Counted from the stretch's first letter, positions 47,591 to 60,458 are shown. The stretch: DNA of 64,000 nt from Coenobita brevimanus (GCA_032717465.1 CM064658.1:7608501-7672500), one strand, 5' to 3'. Program-made: numbers and translations. Notes: a model not told the origin generated them from the sequence alone.

Positions 47591-47770
47591 TAAGGATAAA
47601 GCATACATTTCATTGGTGCTGGCAGAGGTATGCTGCCTTTGAGATTTGGTAACAGGGCAGATTAAAACCATAAAATTATTTGTCAATATCTGAGACCGTA
47701 AAAGTATTCATCTGGTAAGAAAGGGGAATTACGGCAACAAATCTTAAAATGTATCGGTGTTGGTGGAGGT

Positions 47771-48057
47771 ATGTGTTGTGTTGCAGATTATGATGTAGCT
47801 ACACCCCAGAACTACATAATACGTCCCTCAGGTTTGTATTTGACGAGATATACACCAGAAATACACCCTCTGAAACTCTGAAATGGACTGTGAGCCATGT
47901 TTCAGTACACAGTAGGCATCAGCGTTTCAGCAATGCAATGAAACACCAAGAGGAAGAACTGGTGTTTAATTATGAGAAAATAAATAGTGGTTTCACCTAT
48001 AATTCGCCTGAGGATCAACTAGGTGTTACACTCTATATCATTTCAGTAGTACCCTAG
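47771..48057 (+). pseudogene. Frameshifted copy of the small open frame, U2
   Basis: Same region as 13186-13473, but one C is missing in the run after GCTACAC, so the frame breaks after about 13 codons. Its readiness to break suggests no selection on this frame. Confidence 0.3.
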
Positions 48058-48186
48058 CTTGTACTACAGTTATATTTTCTAGTTTTTATCCAAGCATGGT
48101 TTTGACCCGGAGATGCCTTATTCAAATACCGAATATTATTATCGTTATTATTATCGTTATTATTATTTTTATTATTATCATCCACT

Positions 48187-51100
48187 CACTCAGTGTTGGG
48201 ATGCCTCATGATCTCTACACTGAGTGACATGCCAAATGATTTCCTGTACCCAGGAAACCATTCACTACGCTGGGTGGTAACCATATAACCGGGGTTTTTG
48301 GCCGGGTTAAGCGTCCCCCAGATTCACCTATCCAAAATCACTTAATCATGGCAGAGGGCCTCGGAGGGTCCAATACCTGCCCAGGACCCCAACCAAATGG
48401 GCAGATATGCGTGGCCATGTGCAATGTGAGAGGTGTGAATGAGGAGAGCAAGAGCGTGGAAGTGGTGAATGTGTTCAAGAGTGCGAGATATGCCGTGATG
48501 GCTTTGTGTGAAACGATGATAAAAGGGTGTGAAGTGGAGGAGTGGGAGGGTGTGAAATGTGTAAGATCAGGCATGAATGGGCGAGGAAGATGCAAGGAAG
48601 GAGTAGCTTTGTTGATGAATAAGGTGTGGCTGAGTGGAATGAGAGACTACAAATGTGTCAGTTCGAGGTGTATATACTGTATATCAAGTTCAAGTTTGAG
48701 AAGGTGAAAGTTGCGGTCATTGTAGCGTATGCACCGTGTGAGGACAGGAGTGAGACAGAGAAAGACAGGTTTTGGGACGAGCTCGATGAAGCAGTGGGAG
48801 AAATGCCCAGGAGCTATAAAGTGATCGTAATATGGGTGATATGAATGGAGGAGTAGGCACTGGTCCTGAGGATAACGTAACGGGTTGTTATGGAGTACCA
48901 GGAGAAAATGATAACGGGAAGCGACTAAAGGATATGTGTCAGGAGAGGAGGTTGTGCATTTGTAAGACGTATTTCAGGCACAAAGATGCACTTAAATATA
49001 CATGGTACAGAGGGAACGGGGATCGTGCTGAAAGAAGCCTGATTGATTACGTGCTCAAAGAGAGGTCGATGCTGGGAATGACTGCTGGTATGAGAGTTGT
49101 GAGAGGACGATGTGGAGGTCTGTCAGATCATATGACTGTGGTAAGCAAGATCAAGCTGAAAGGAGTGACGTGGACCAGGAGAGAGAGGAGCAGTCAGGAA
49201 GAAAGACTGAAAGTTGAGAAACTGAGGATCAAAGAAATGGCAGATGATTACAGGACCAAAGAAGAGGAGTTAGAATCAGTGAATTGAAATGAAATGGATC
49301 TGGACAGCCTGTGGAATGCATATAGGGATTGCTTTGTTAGGAATGCTAAAGCAGTGTGTGGTGTGGCAAGAGTAACAACAAAGAAGAAAGGTACGGCATG
49401 GTGGGATGATGAGGTTAAGAAAGCAGTGGAGGAAAAGAGGAAGAGGTGGCGAAAGTGGTTACAGAACAGTTCTGTTGAAATATGAAATGGATATACTGAG
49501 AGCAAGAAGCATGTAAAGAGACAAGTGAAGAGGGAAAAGCAGGTAAACAATGATCTAGGAAGAAAAATGAATGCAAACTACTCTGAAAATAGGAAGTTAT
49601 TCTGGAATGAGGTGTGGAAATGTAGAAGTGACGGCAGAAAGTAATGCCATGGTGTGAAGGATGAAGGTGGTAGATTATTAACCCATGGGGTTGAAGTAAG
49701 GACGAGAGAGAAATAATATTTTGAAAGCCTGATGAATGGGAAAAGAGAGAGCAGAGCGGCTGTAAACATGACTGGTTTGGGGGGGGGGAGGTGCACAGAA
49801 GGAATGTAGTGCCAGGAGGAGTGACACTGGCACAGGTGAAGTGCTGTGAAGCGGCTGAAAAATGGGAAAGCAGCTGGGGTTGATGAGGTGTATGCAGAGA
49901 TGGTTAAATGTGGTGGAAAGAGTAGAATGAAGTGCTTGTTGGAGATATGTAAGAAGGCATGGATGAGTGAAACGGTGCCTGCAGAGTGGAAAAAGGCTGT
50001 GACTGTACCCCTGTACAAAAATAAAGGTGAGCGAAATGAGTGCAAGAATTATCGTGGTATATGTTTATTGAGTGTGGTAGGGAAGGTATATGGAAGAATA
50101 CTGTAGAGAAAGTATGAGAGATATCACAAGTCCTAGTGTGTGATGAACAGGGTGACTTTAGGAGTGGCAGAGGATGTGTGGATCAAATATTTGCAGTGAG
50201 ACAGATAGCAGAGAAGGCTTGTGAGAAGGACCATAAAGTGTGTATGGAATTCATGGATCTGGGAAAAGCATTCGACAAAGTGGACAGAGAAGGATTGTGG
50301 AAAGTTTGGGCATGTACGGTATAAATGGTAAGCTGCTAGGTGCCGTCAAGAGTTTTTATGATGGTAGTGAAGCATGTGTAAGGGCTAATGGGCATCTAAG
50401 TGAATAGTTCATGATCGGTGTGGGCGTGCGACAAGGTTGTGTGATGTCCCGATTGTTGTTCAATAATATATGGATGAGGTGATGAGAGAAGTAAAAACAC
50501 GAGTAATGGAGAGACGCATGGCGTTGGTAATGAATGGTGATGGACGGAATAACTCAAATCTGTTGTATGCTGATGATGCAGTACTACTTGCAAATACCGG
50601 AAAGAAAGTTGGTAGACTAGCGCTGAGTTTTGTTGATGTCTGTGAGTGTCGTGCCTTGAGAGTAAATGTAGAAGAGTAAAGAAATGGTTATTCAGAGAGG
50701 AGGTGACTCCCAGTGCGAAGTTACAGTGAACGGGGAGAGACTGGAAATGGTGAGAGAGTTCAAATACCTGGGTACAGTGATGGAAAAGAGAGGAAAATGT
50801 GCAAAAAAAGCGGAAAGTAGAGTGACACAAGGAAGAAAAGTAGCTGGTGCAATGAAGACCTTGATAAAAAACAGAGGCTTGAATGTTGCAGCTGCACGAA
50901 GCTTACATGAAGGAGTGTTAATGCCAGCTTTAACATATGAATGCGAGACTATGGTGCGGTATGAAAATCGAAACTCGAGATTGCTGAGAAACGTATGTGG
51001 AATACAGAGAGTGGATAGGATACGAAATAATGTGATTCATGAAAGATGTGGAGCAAAGGAAGTCTGTGGACACCTGAATCGAAGAGAGTGTACTGAGATG

Positions 51101-51575
51101 GTACGGTCATGTGGAGAGAATGGATACCAACAGAGTGGTGAAAAAGGTCTCTCTGAGCGAATTTGAAGGAGGGAGGAGACGAGGTAGGCCATGGAGAAGG
51201 TGGAGAGATATGGTGCATGAGAGTGTGAGGAAGAGAGGTTTGGAAGTCGGTGAGGCTAGAGAACTGACAAGAGATCAAGATGCCTGGATAAATATTGTGA
51301 GGAGAAGTGCATGATCAGGGATTTGGCACCCTTTTTTAACGTGGGGGCGTCCGGAGCTACTCTATCGGATACGTTTATGTGAAGCTACAGAACATGGTGA
51401 ATGTTTTTGGCGTATCCGATAGAGCCAGGACTCCGGGGGCTTGAATGATGAGTGAATGGAAGCGTGGCCCACTGCACTGGGCAAATTTGGGCTGTCTGGA
51501 CATTGCTACTCTTCACCATGCCCTGGGGTGGGAAAGGAGGTCTGGATGATGATGATTATTATTATTAATATCATT
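48187..51575 (+). mobile_element. RTE-like LINE C, U2 (near full length, dead)
   Basis: Same element: hairpin 48187-48226 (one mismatch in the stem), ATG at 48348, endonuclease frames 48348-48707, 48626-48844 and 48832-49287. A private TGA (TGG to TGA) at about 49285 interrupts the linker, and an extra 2 bp near 48830 breaks VIVMGDMN. RT frames: 49846-50106, 50136-50324, 50470-50679 (LLYADDAVLL) and 50684-51166. 3' hairpin stems at 51360-51373 and 51411-51424. Confidence 0.85.
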
Positions 51576-52175
51576 ATTATTATCATCATGATTGTTCTTA
51601 ATTTTATTTATTATTAAAGGAAGATGGTAATGATGATGATGATGATGATGAACATGATAATGATGAGCGAGTGAATGAATGTGTGGCTCATTCCATTGGT
51701 AATAATGTTGATTAGTTCATCCCCTATTTTTTTTTTCTTTCCGGTACCCTACTTCACTCTACTGTTGGATAAGAAAAAGACGTTGAGATGATGATGATGA
51801 TGGTGCTGATGATTTAACAGCAAAAACAAACATAACTTACGACAGTTGTTTATATACGGTATGAGTCTGTGAATCCCACCGTAGGACTACTGGCAGTACT
51901 CATAGTACAATTATTTTATTTGATAGCGTAGTTTTGTTGCAGCAGTGTCATAGCTTTTATTTATTTATTTATTTTTTTTTGTAGTTTAGGACGGGTGTGT
52001 AAGGGTTTGCGTCTGCGGGGTGGTTGGTGTGTATAGGCTGCGTTCCTTTCTTTTTTTTTTTTTTTTGTTATAAAAAATATTGCTTTTAACTGACATTTAA
52101 TTTTTGTTCCTGTAGCGTTGCTCCTTTTCTCTTATTGGTGGTTTTAGACAGAGACCACACAAGGGTTTATATCTG

Positions 52176-52497
52176 GATGGCTGGGGTTTCTTGGGTTACG
52201 ATGTTAGCTTAGACTCAGTTAAGGAAATATCTGGCCTTTTTTTCGTGTCAGTTTGGTACAGAGACGGCAAAAGGGTTTACACTGACAGATGGTTGGGGTT
52301 TGTTGTTCTACGATTTCAGGTTAGACTCAGCCATAAAAATACTTGGCCATTTTTCGTGTAAGTTTGGTACACAAACGGCAAATGGATCTATTCTTACAGA
52401 TGGTTGGGGTTTGTTGTTGTAGGATTTCAGGTTAGACTGTTGCAGAAATATCTGGCCTTTTTTCGTGTCAGTTTGGTACAGAGACGGAAAAGCATGG
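52176..52497. repeat. Three 112-bp tandem repeats, U3
   Basis: Same three repeats, immediately 3' of the U3 gene copy on the minus strand. Confidence 0.85.
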
Positions 52498-52538
52498 ACA
52501 GGTGTTTGGTGTTTAACACTGGAATCCAAGTAAGTCAA

Positions 52539-54380
52539 TCACAAAAATATTACTTTTGTTCGTCCATCGATTTTGTTCCAACAAATGCGCTTTTTCTTCT
52601 TGCGTGGCGGGTCAGACCACAGGGGTGGAGTAGGGGGCATGTCCGCGTTCCTGCGCAACTTGTCGATGAACCACTATTTCAGCTTCCATACCGTGTATTC
52701 CACGTCCTTGGGACGAGTCTTTAGAAAGGCGGTCAGTTCCTCATACACTGTTTGGGAGCTGACTGTGTTTTGCACTTCTTTAAGCCAGTCTAGGAAAAGT
52801 CTGTACTTCTTATTGCAGTACAGATTAAGCAGACTTCCTGTGAGGGACAGGATGTCTGCTATATCTCGAGCTTTTTCTCTTGCGGCCTGTTCAGGGGGTA
52901 GTGAGGCGAGATTAACACAGCGACGAAAACCCAGCAGACGTACATTGTTACTTTTGTGTTTTTCACAAATAATACTTTTACGGGATAGGTTGTGAAATGC
53001 GAATCCGCTCTGATGGAGACAATGAATGTGTTTGGTGGCCTTGGTTATAACTTTGACTGCATGAATATTTGAATATAGACTTAGGAATACACCTTTTCCG
53101 CCCCAGGAATCCCTGAAGACTAAACACCGGGGTTCTTCATCGATTACTCCTAGAAGATGCGGTACACCTGGGAGCCCACGAAGCTGGCACAGCATCCGAG
53201 TCTCGTGTTCACCACCCCACCGGGTGACCACAACATTCGTTGCCTCCTGACCACAGTACAGCACACACTGATGAATACCGCGATACATCGTATTGGTGTC
53301 GACTTTGGTGTGACCCAGGGTGACGCCCAAGATATTCCATTTACACCACAACTGCTCCCACCGAAAGCAAGCAACAGAAGAGCAGGGTTGTGTGTCCAAT
53401 GGGAGCAGCGTACCCGCACTGTCCTCTACTATATCAATGTTTTCCGCCTACTGCTCCTCATTTTTTGCCTCCTGGTCCACACTGTCTGTTTCCCGGTCCA
53501 TGCTTTCTTCCTCTTGGTCCACAATTTTTCTCTCCTGGTCCTCTTTTTCTTCCTCCTGGTCTCCATTTTCTGTCACAGAGACTTCACTTTCTCTCTCATG
53601 ATCATCTGTCTCATAGTCCTCCCTTTCCTGCTCATGGTACCTTTCTATCTCACACCTCTCACCTTTCATCACTTCATGCCCCTTGTCGTCTCTGGCCTCT
53701 TCTGAAACATTTTCACCTGCCTCTGAAGCATCGCTCTCCCCCTCATCTTTTCTGCCAGAGTCATGTGACACTTGATCTGTCCAGTTCTCTCTCTCCCTAT
53801 CTTGCTGCCCTAGTTCTGTGTCTCCCAATTCTACACGAGGTTCAGGCCGTGTGTTGGAATGGTTCTCTGCAGCTGACATGAGGAGGAGCCAAACTGGAAA
53901 TAATGCATACAGGAAAGCACGAGCCCAGAAGTGTGTCGGAAGCGGTGCCAGCGGTGCACCAGTCCGATAGAGGTGAAACATCTCCTGGAATCTTACAGGG
54001 AGCACCAATATTGATCCCAGGACTGGATTGCGATGAGCAGGAGTAGGAGTGGGGAGCGGTGTGGTTGGAGCAAGATGAGATAAGACTGGGATCCCATGAA
54101 ACCAGGAAAGCCACGGGTGCTCCTGCTGTGTCTTTCTTACCAGTGACTCCCGGACAAACTCATGTAACTCCCTCTCCAACCAGACTGCTGTGTATATGCA
54201 CCACACAATCGCTATTCCCACCAACAGTGCCCGAAACGCGCCACTTTTGCTGCATCGGCTGCGAGTGTGTGTGGTAGTTTTGGCTGTGCGTAGTGAAATT
54301 AGTTGTCGAATCTACCGCTGATACGCCGCCTTGATTTTAGTGAGGCTGACCCCATCACCTACGCTCTCTGGGAAGTTCAT
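52539..54380 (-). CDS. Membrane-anchored pseudokinase-like gene, U3 copy (three in-frame TAGs)
   Basis: Same layout. ATG is at 54380; TAG codons are at 54312-54314, 53448-53450 and 52674-52676, matching the U2 positions. One 3-bp deletion removes an Asp from the acidic tail; there are no frameshifts. Compared with U2 the kinase-like part has five replacements, including GFG to GFR at the DFG position and Thr to Ser in the HNLSRK loop, against about nine silent changes. The acidic tail is more variable, with Gln to Glu, Asp to Lys and Thr to Ile clustered near 53521-53540. The loss of the last Gly of the DFG-equivalent makes catalysis even less likely. Confidence 0.53.
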
Positions 54381-55035
54381 TGTGTCGCAAATACTAAACG
54401 AACCACTTATACCGAAAGAACAGAAACCACCTGAGAACAAATGACTAAAATATGAATAAATTATGTATCAATAATTCCAATTACAAATCCTTAAAATATT
54501 AATAATCAGCAACTAATCGCTCAAATGCAAATCTCTTGAGTTAGAACCAACACAGTGAATAACACAGATATGAATCAACGAATCACTGATATGTAAACTG
54601 CAAAACTGTTAACTCAAGAAGCATTAATGATTTGCTTTGAGGAATGAACAGTTACGAGTGACGTGTTTTAAGTTGCGTGACTTTGTAGGAAAAGTGAAAC
54701 TGGAGGGAACAGTGATTGGAAAGTGGGTAGGTAGGTAGGGGGGCGGGTAGATATAGAAGTGGGTAGGCAGGTAGATGATGTGGAGTAGGGAGAAAGGCAG
54801 AGAAATAGATAAGTGGGTAGGTATGTAGGTAGGTAAACAGGTAGGTAGGTAAACAGGTAGGTAGGTAAACAGACTATAGCAATGATGATGACTAGTGACG
54901 ATAAAAGTGGACTGAAAAGAATTGTGATGATGATATACAGTAGGTGATGGTGATGATGGTAGTAATGATGATAAAGATGGTGATGACTGGTAACCAAAGT
55001 GATGATAGCAATAACGATAATGGCGATAATTGTAA

Positions 55036-55895
55036 AGGTAGTAATGATGACTGATGATAGTTATAAAGATAGTAATGATGACTGATGATAGTTATAAAGA
55101 TAGTAATGATGACTGATGATAGTTATAAAGATAGTAATGATGACTGATGATAGTTATAAAGATAGTAATGATGACTGATGATAGTTATAAAGATAGTAAT
55201 GATGACTGATGATAGTTGTAAAGATAGTAATGATGACTGATGATAGTTATAATGATAGTACTGATGACTAATGATAGTTATAAAGGTAGTAATGATGACT
55301 GATGATAGTTATAAAGATAGTAATGATGACTGATGATAGTTATAAAGATAGTAATGATGACTGATGATAGTTATAAAGATAGTAATGATGACTGATGATA
55401 GTTATAAAGATAGTAATGATGACTGATGATAGTTATAAAGATAGTAATTATGACTGATGATAGTTGTAAAGATAGTAATGATGCCTGATGATAGTTATAA
55501 TGATAGTAATGATGACTGATGATAGTTATAATGATAGTAATGATGACTGATGATAGTTATAAAGGTAGCAATGATGACTGATGATAGTTATAAAGATAGT
55601 AATGATGACTGATGATAGTTATAATGACAGTAATGATGAATGATGATAGTTAGTGACAGTGATGATGACATGATGGTAATAAAGATAGTAATGATGACTG
55701 ATGATAGTTATAAAGATAATAATGATAACTGATGATAGTTATAATGATAGTAATGATGACTGATGATAGTTATAAAGATAATAATGATAACTGATGATAG
55801 TTATAAAGTTAGTAATGATGACTGATAATAGTTAGTGATAGTGATGATGATATGATGGTTATAATGACAGTAATGATGACTGATGATAAAGATGG
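55036..55895. repeat. 31-bp minisatellite, U3 (about 27 units)
   Basis: Longest of the four arrays. It contains an internal higher-order repeat: the ending block (ATGAATGATGATAGTTAGTG) appears mid-array near 55635 and again in variant form near 55825, which suggests duplication of a multi-unit block. Confidence 0.9.
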
Positions 55896-56221
55896 TGATA
55901 ACTGATAACCAGAGTGATCATAGTAATGATGATTATGATGATAGTTATAGTGATGATAAAGATAATGATGACAGTGTTTGTAGTAGTGATATAATGAAGA
56001 TAATGGTAGCGATGCTGATGATGAAAATAGTGATACTGTTGATGGTTGAACTTCCATACCTCACATTCTCACACACTCATTTGCCATACCTCTGCACCTC
56101 CTTGGCCTACTACACTTCGATATGAGGCCCTAAACTCCCTCCCAATCCCCCGAAAGGAGGATGGTGGACTGCAGGAATAGGGCAACTTCAGTCTGTAGTC
56201 CATTAACCCCTTAACCGCGGG

Positions 56222-56239
56222 GCGTCACTTTCGTGACGC
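56222..56239. promoter_or_regulatory. Subterminal hairpin of the piggyBac left end
   Basis: GCGTCAC-TTTC-GTGACGC, a 7-bp perfect stem. A second, decayed copy of the same motif with its ACCGCGGG lead follows at about 56258-56280. Possible transposase-binding repeats. Confidence 0.5.
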
Positions 56240-56426
56240 TCGGCTACAATGGATCATACCGCGGGGCGTCACTTTTGTGATTCTGTGTTATTTTGAATTA
56301 TCCCGGGCTCTCAAGTGGTGGCTTGTATCATATATCAGTACTGCCAATGTTCAACACTAGTCAGCACTCCAAATCTCATCTGTACTCCCATCCATTGTTG
56401 ACATTTTAGCTATTTTAACCCCTTCC

Positions 56427-57346
56427 TGACTCCCCTCCCTACCTGCCCTCCATTACCCTCTCCTCTCACCTCCCACGCCGCGCTGCGCTACGGAAATTTC
56501 CCCCTTCTCTTTCCACAGATTTCATCCATTGAAATAAGGCCTATGCCCTATATTTTTACCCAATAATATATACCAAAAAAAACAGGTAAGTGATAGTGTT
56601 ATACTCCAGAAATTGCCTAATTATCACCTGACAACACCTCACGTGCATTCATTCGCTACATTACCACGGTAATTTCCCCTTTGATTTATGCCTTGTAATC
56701 GATGTCTGTAATAAAAATATATATCAGAAAGGAAGGGAGAATCCTAATTGACATTTACAGTCACCTGGAACTACCTATTTCTATATTTATTGCCGAGATT
56801 TTCTACCTATAAAAAATTAGCATGTAAGTTAGCAGCAGTAAGCCTAAAGTGTCATTGTCAACCCTTCCCTTCTCAGATAATTTACCACCTTATTGACTCC
56901 CTCCCTACTTGCCCTCCATTACCCTCTCCTCTCACCTCCCACGCCGCGCTGCGCTACGGAAATTTCCCTCTTCTTTTTCCACAGATTTCATCCATTGAAA
57001 TAAGCCCTATGCCCAATATTTTTACCCAATAATATATACCAAAAAAAAACAGGTAAGTGATAGTGTTATACTCCTGAAATTGCCCAATTATCACCTGACA
57101 AAACCTCACGTGCATTCATTAGCTACATTACCAAGGTAATTTCCCTTTGATTTATGCCTTGTAATCGATGTCTGTAATAAAAATATATATCAGAAAGGAA
57201 GGGAGAATCCTAATTGACATTTACATTCACCTGGAAGTACCTATTTCTTTATTTATTGCCGAGATTTTCTACCTATAAAAAATTAGCCTGTAAGTTAGCA
57301 GCAGTCAGCCTAAAGTGTCATTGTCAACCCTTCCCTTCTCAGATAA
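56427..57346 (+). repeat. Duplicated 5' leader of the piggyBac element
   Basis: Two copies (56427-56880 and 56894-57346, period about 466 bp, few differences). Each has an acceptor-like TTTCCACAG, a short segment, a strong donor CAG/GTAAGT (about 56583-56591 and 57050-57058) and a second acceptor CCTTCTCAG. It looks like a non-coding exon with its intron, duplicated in tandem. Confidence 0.75.
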
Positions 57347-57530
57347 GCCGCGGCATTTAGTTCCTTGTCCTCCACTGCAGAGACAACATGTCGCACTCGC
57401 GCCCGCCATTCCTGCCGCTTCTGCGCCCATTGCAAAGGGCCCCGTGACCTCTACCCCCAAGAAAAGTGTTGAGGCAAGCAGGAAAGGCCTCAGTGACTCT
57501 GCAGTGGCACGAGAACTTGCTGAATTGTCG

Positions 57531-59609
57531 ATGATAATAATGGACAGCGATTTTGACGATTCCGGTGAATCGTGTGATGAGCCGGGTGAACTTATCGCGC
57601 CAGAAACAGCGACAACAAGTGCTCCTACCAGTGAATCTGTGTGTAGCTCCAAGGGAAAGGAGCCTTTAGTGCAGGAAGGAAAAGAATTTGGGAAGGGAGT
57701 GAAAAGGCGGCGTGTTAGCCCCAGAACAATGTCCCCCACGTGACCCAGCCCGCCATGAGTCACGAGATCATTCACCTCCCCGTTCCCCAAGCCCCGCTTT
57801 ACTCATCTCGTCATCATCGTCGGCTGAGTTATCTCCGGAGTCTTCGTCGTCGGAGTCACCACCAGCATCAACAGTGAAGGCCGGCCGTAGAGGTAGAGGT
57901 AGATCTAAGAGAGTGAGAAGTAGTGTAGCTAGTAGGGTAAGGGCTGCTAGTGCTGTACGGCAACCTAGGGTCAGTGCGAGTGACCTTGACCGTGATAAGC
58001 CTCCCTCTCAGCCAACCTCCACCACCACCACCACCACCATCCCTCCACCGCCACGCCAGGGAATCCTGGACGCCTTCGCGTGGACGGAAGGGTCAGATTT
58101 TGTCCCCGAAAACCTGGTTTTCGATGAGAGCTCGTCAGGAGTTCAGCCTGCCTTCACTATGGACGAAAATGCTGAGTGTGTCGACTACCTTTTGGCCTTC
58201 CTAGATGACGAAGTCATGCAGCACATATGTGATGAGACTAACAGGTTCGAATCACAACGTGCTGCTAGTGGTACAGGTGCAGCCAAGATGCAACAGTGGA
58301 CCATGCTGGGAGTGCAGGAGCTGTATGTGTTCTTTGCCCTCATGCTTCTTATGCCACACTCCAAGAAGCATGAGTTGGAAGAATACTGGTCCATGGACCC
58401 CTTACTACCCTCACCGACCTTCAACAAGTACATGGCCAGAGATCGCTTCCGGAACATCATGGGAAACCTGCACTTTGCCGACAACGATGTACCTTCCCAA
58501 ACCGACCCACTCTGGAAGATCCGGGAGATTCTGAACAGAATGAAGGATAAGTTCATGTCATTCTTCCACCCATTTCAGAAGGTTGTCATTGATGAGTCCT
58601 TGGTTCTGTTCAGAGGACGTCTTCGGTTTGTCCAGTACATTCCAAGCAAACGCCATCGCTTTGGAATTAAGTTCTTTGTACTGTGCGACTGTAAGACGGG
58701 GTACATCCTTGACTTCGTCATATATTCAGCCAGCACTGTCGATCTCGATAAAACACACCCCTTGGCTTCTCAGGCTGTGTAGTGAAAGTGCTCCTAGAAA
58801 AGTATTTTGGTGGGAATCATGTGCTGTATACAGACAACTACTATACAGCACCGAAACTTGCCAAATACCTTTCTGAGCACGGCATTGGCTCCTGCGGCAC
58901 TGTCAAAAATAATCGTGCCAACTTCCCCAAATTCCCAGAGGCAGGAAACTCGCAGCGAGGAGACGTGCACCTACGCAAGTCTGAGAAGATGCTGGCAATA
59001 CGGTGGCATGACAAGAGAGTCGTGCACATGCTCACCACCGTACATAAGGGGGAGATGAGAGACAGTGGGAAGGTCGACCGTAGGACAGGCGAACCTGTGA
59101 TGAAACCTGATGCTGTGTTGGACTATAATATAAACATGCGGCTGGTGGACAAGTCCGACATGATGATTGGTGAGATCGACAGCCTCAGGAAGAATACTAG
59201 GTGGTACAGGAAAGTTTTTCTGCATCTCATAGATATGACGATGCTGAACGCCTTCATCCTGTACAAGATGAAGGTAAAGCCACCCAAGTCCTTCTCCCTG
59301 AGGTTGTTCGCCAGGACTTGTGTCCAGCAGCTGCTGGAAAAATATGGTAAGGTGCAAGCAGCAACTCCAAGGCGCCATCCAGTTACACTTCCCGACCGAC
59401 TTGAGCAGAGGGCGTATATGGAGCGGCACAGACTTGAGCTAATGCCTGCCACAGGGAAAAGGAAGGCTGCGATTCGCAGGTGTCAGGTATGTGCGCATAC
59501 CACACGCCGCACACCTGAGCATAAACGCACCTCTTGGCAGTGCGCTGAATGCCAGGTTCCCCTCTGTGTAACCTGCTTCTTCGATTATCACAGCCAGAAG
59601 CAGTTCTAA
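57531..59609 (+). pseudogene. piggyBac transposase, two frameshifts
   Basis: The first in-frame ATG (57531) opens MIIMDSDFDDSGES, an acidic N-terminus usual in the family. A shift in the CCCCC run near 57732 moves to a Ser/Pro/Arg-rich linker and then the DDE_Tnp_1_7-type core (57712-58782): ELYVFFALMLLM, EEYWS, FNKYMARDRFRNIMGNLHF, and VVIDESLVLFRGR with the first catalytic Asp. A second shift near 58763 (one base missing after CCCTTG) moves to 58782-59609: LLEKYFGGNHVLYTDNYY (second Asp), NMRLVDKSDMM (third Asp) and a C-terminal Cys-rich zinc domain CQVCAH...CAEC...CVTCFFDYH. All three catalytic Asp are present, so the decay is recent. The acceptor-like CTTCTCAG at 57335-57342 suggests a spliced leader. 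Confidence 0.88.
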
Positions 59610-60458
59610 CAGTGCAAGTGTGGAAGCAGAATTATTTGGAAATAATGTGTAAATAATGTGTAAATAATGTGTAAATAGCAGGTGAAAGCAATGGATGTTC
59701 AGTTCATATGATTGAACAGTGTACTATAGTTTCATCTTACTGAAAGTGACAGTGAATAACATATTGTAAGTAAAATAGAAGGGTAAATATTGAAAATAGA
59801 ATAGAAAATGTAAATAGTAATGTAAGTAATTAGTAATATAAGAATATGAGTACAAATAATTTATGTTATAACAGTGAGAGTGAATCCGTGGCTCTCTACG
59901 TATTTTACTGACTGAAAAATAGAATGACTTCAGTGACAATAAAATAATACGACTGAATGAAACTTATGGAGAAAGACTCCAGATATATGTAAGTGTGATA
60001 TAGTAATAGAAATATAAAGTGTGAGGGGTTTTATCAATAATAAATGACAGAGTGCCTAGAGCGAACTAGCGCAAGTGCGGCGATCAGACGCGCTCGTAAT
60101 TTCCATTGCTTTCACACTGTTTTTTTTTTTAGTATGGATCCCAAACTACTTGAAAATGGTAGAATAGTGTTTATAGTGTTTGTATCTGGCTGTGGTAATC
60201 ATATAACGGGTTGTCGGGAAGTGTAAAGTGGAGACTTAGTTACCCTACTTCAGAGGTCTCCACAAGTCCTACGGAAACTGACGAAGGCTCAACAATCATT
60301 CCAGGAGAAAGCTGAAGGTATGTGCTATAAGCATATATAATTTTATTATTCTAGGACTAATAACTGATTTTTAGCAAATATTTTTTGAGAGTCTCTCGGA
60401 GCCCAAATAACCCCGCGGGACACGCAAGTAATTGGTAAACAAGCCCGCGGTGTAGGGG
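59610..60458. other. piggyBac 3' region
   Basis: No gene. AT-rich, with repeated TGTGTAAATAA steps at 59645-59680 and AATAAA-type signals (59939 on). It ends with the right inverted repeat. Confidence 0.6.

Larger units (their letters stand above)
34565..53603. repeat. Array unit U2 (full length)
   Basis: Third unit, 19,039 bp, with the same segment order as U0. It differs mainly in minisatellite copy numbers (four 37-bp units at 47444-47590 against two in U0). It also carries point changes such as a TGA in RTE fragment A and a 1-bp deletion in the small open frame at 47771-48057. Confidence 0.93.
56207..60458 (+). mobile_element. piggyBac element (4,252 bp, U3 only)
   Basis: Flanked by TTAA at 56203-56206 and 60459-60462. 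Terminal inverted repeats of about 16 bp: ccccttaaccgcgggg at the left, cccctacaccgcggg at the right (inverted). The TTAA target is diagnostic of piggyBac. It contains a duplicated leader, one transposase gene split by two single-base shifts, and an 849-bp 3' region without genes. Absent from the other units, so it inserted after the array formed. Confidence 0.95.
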
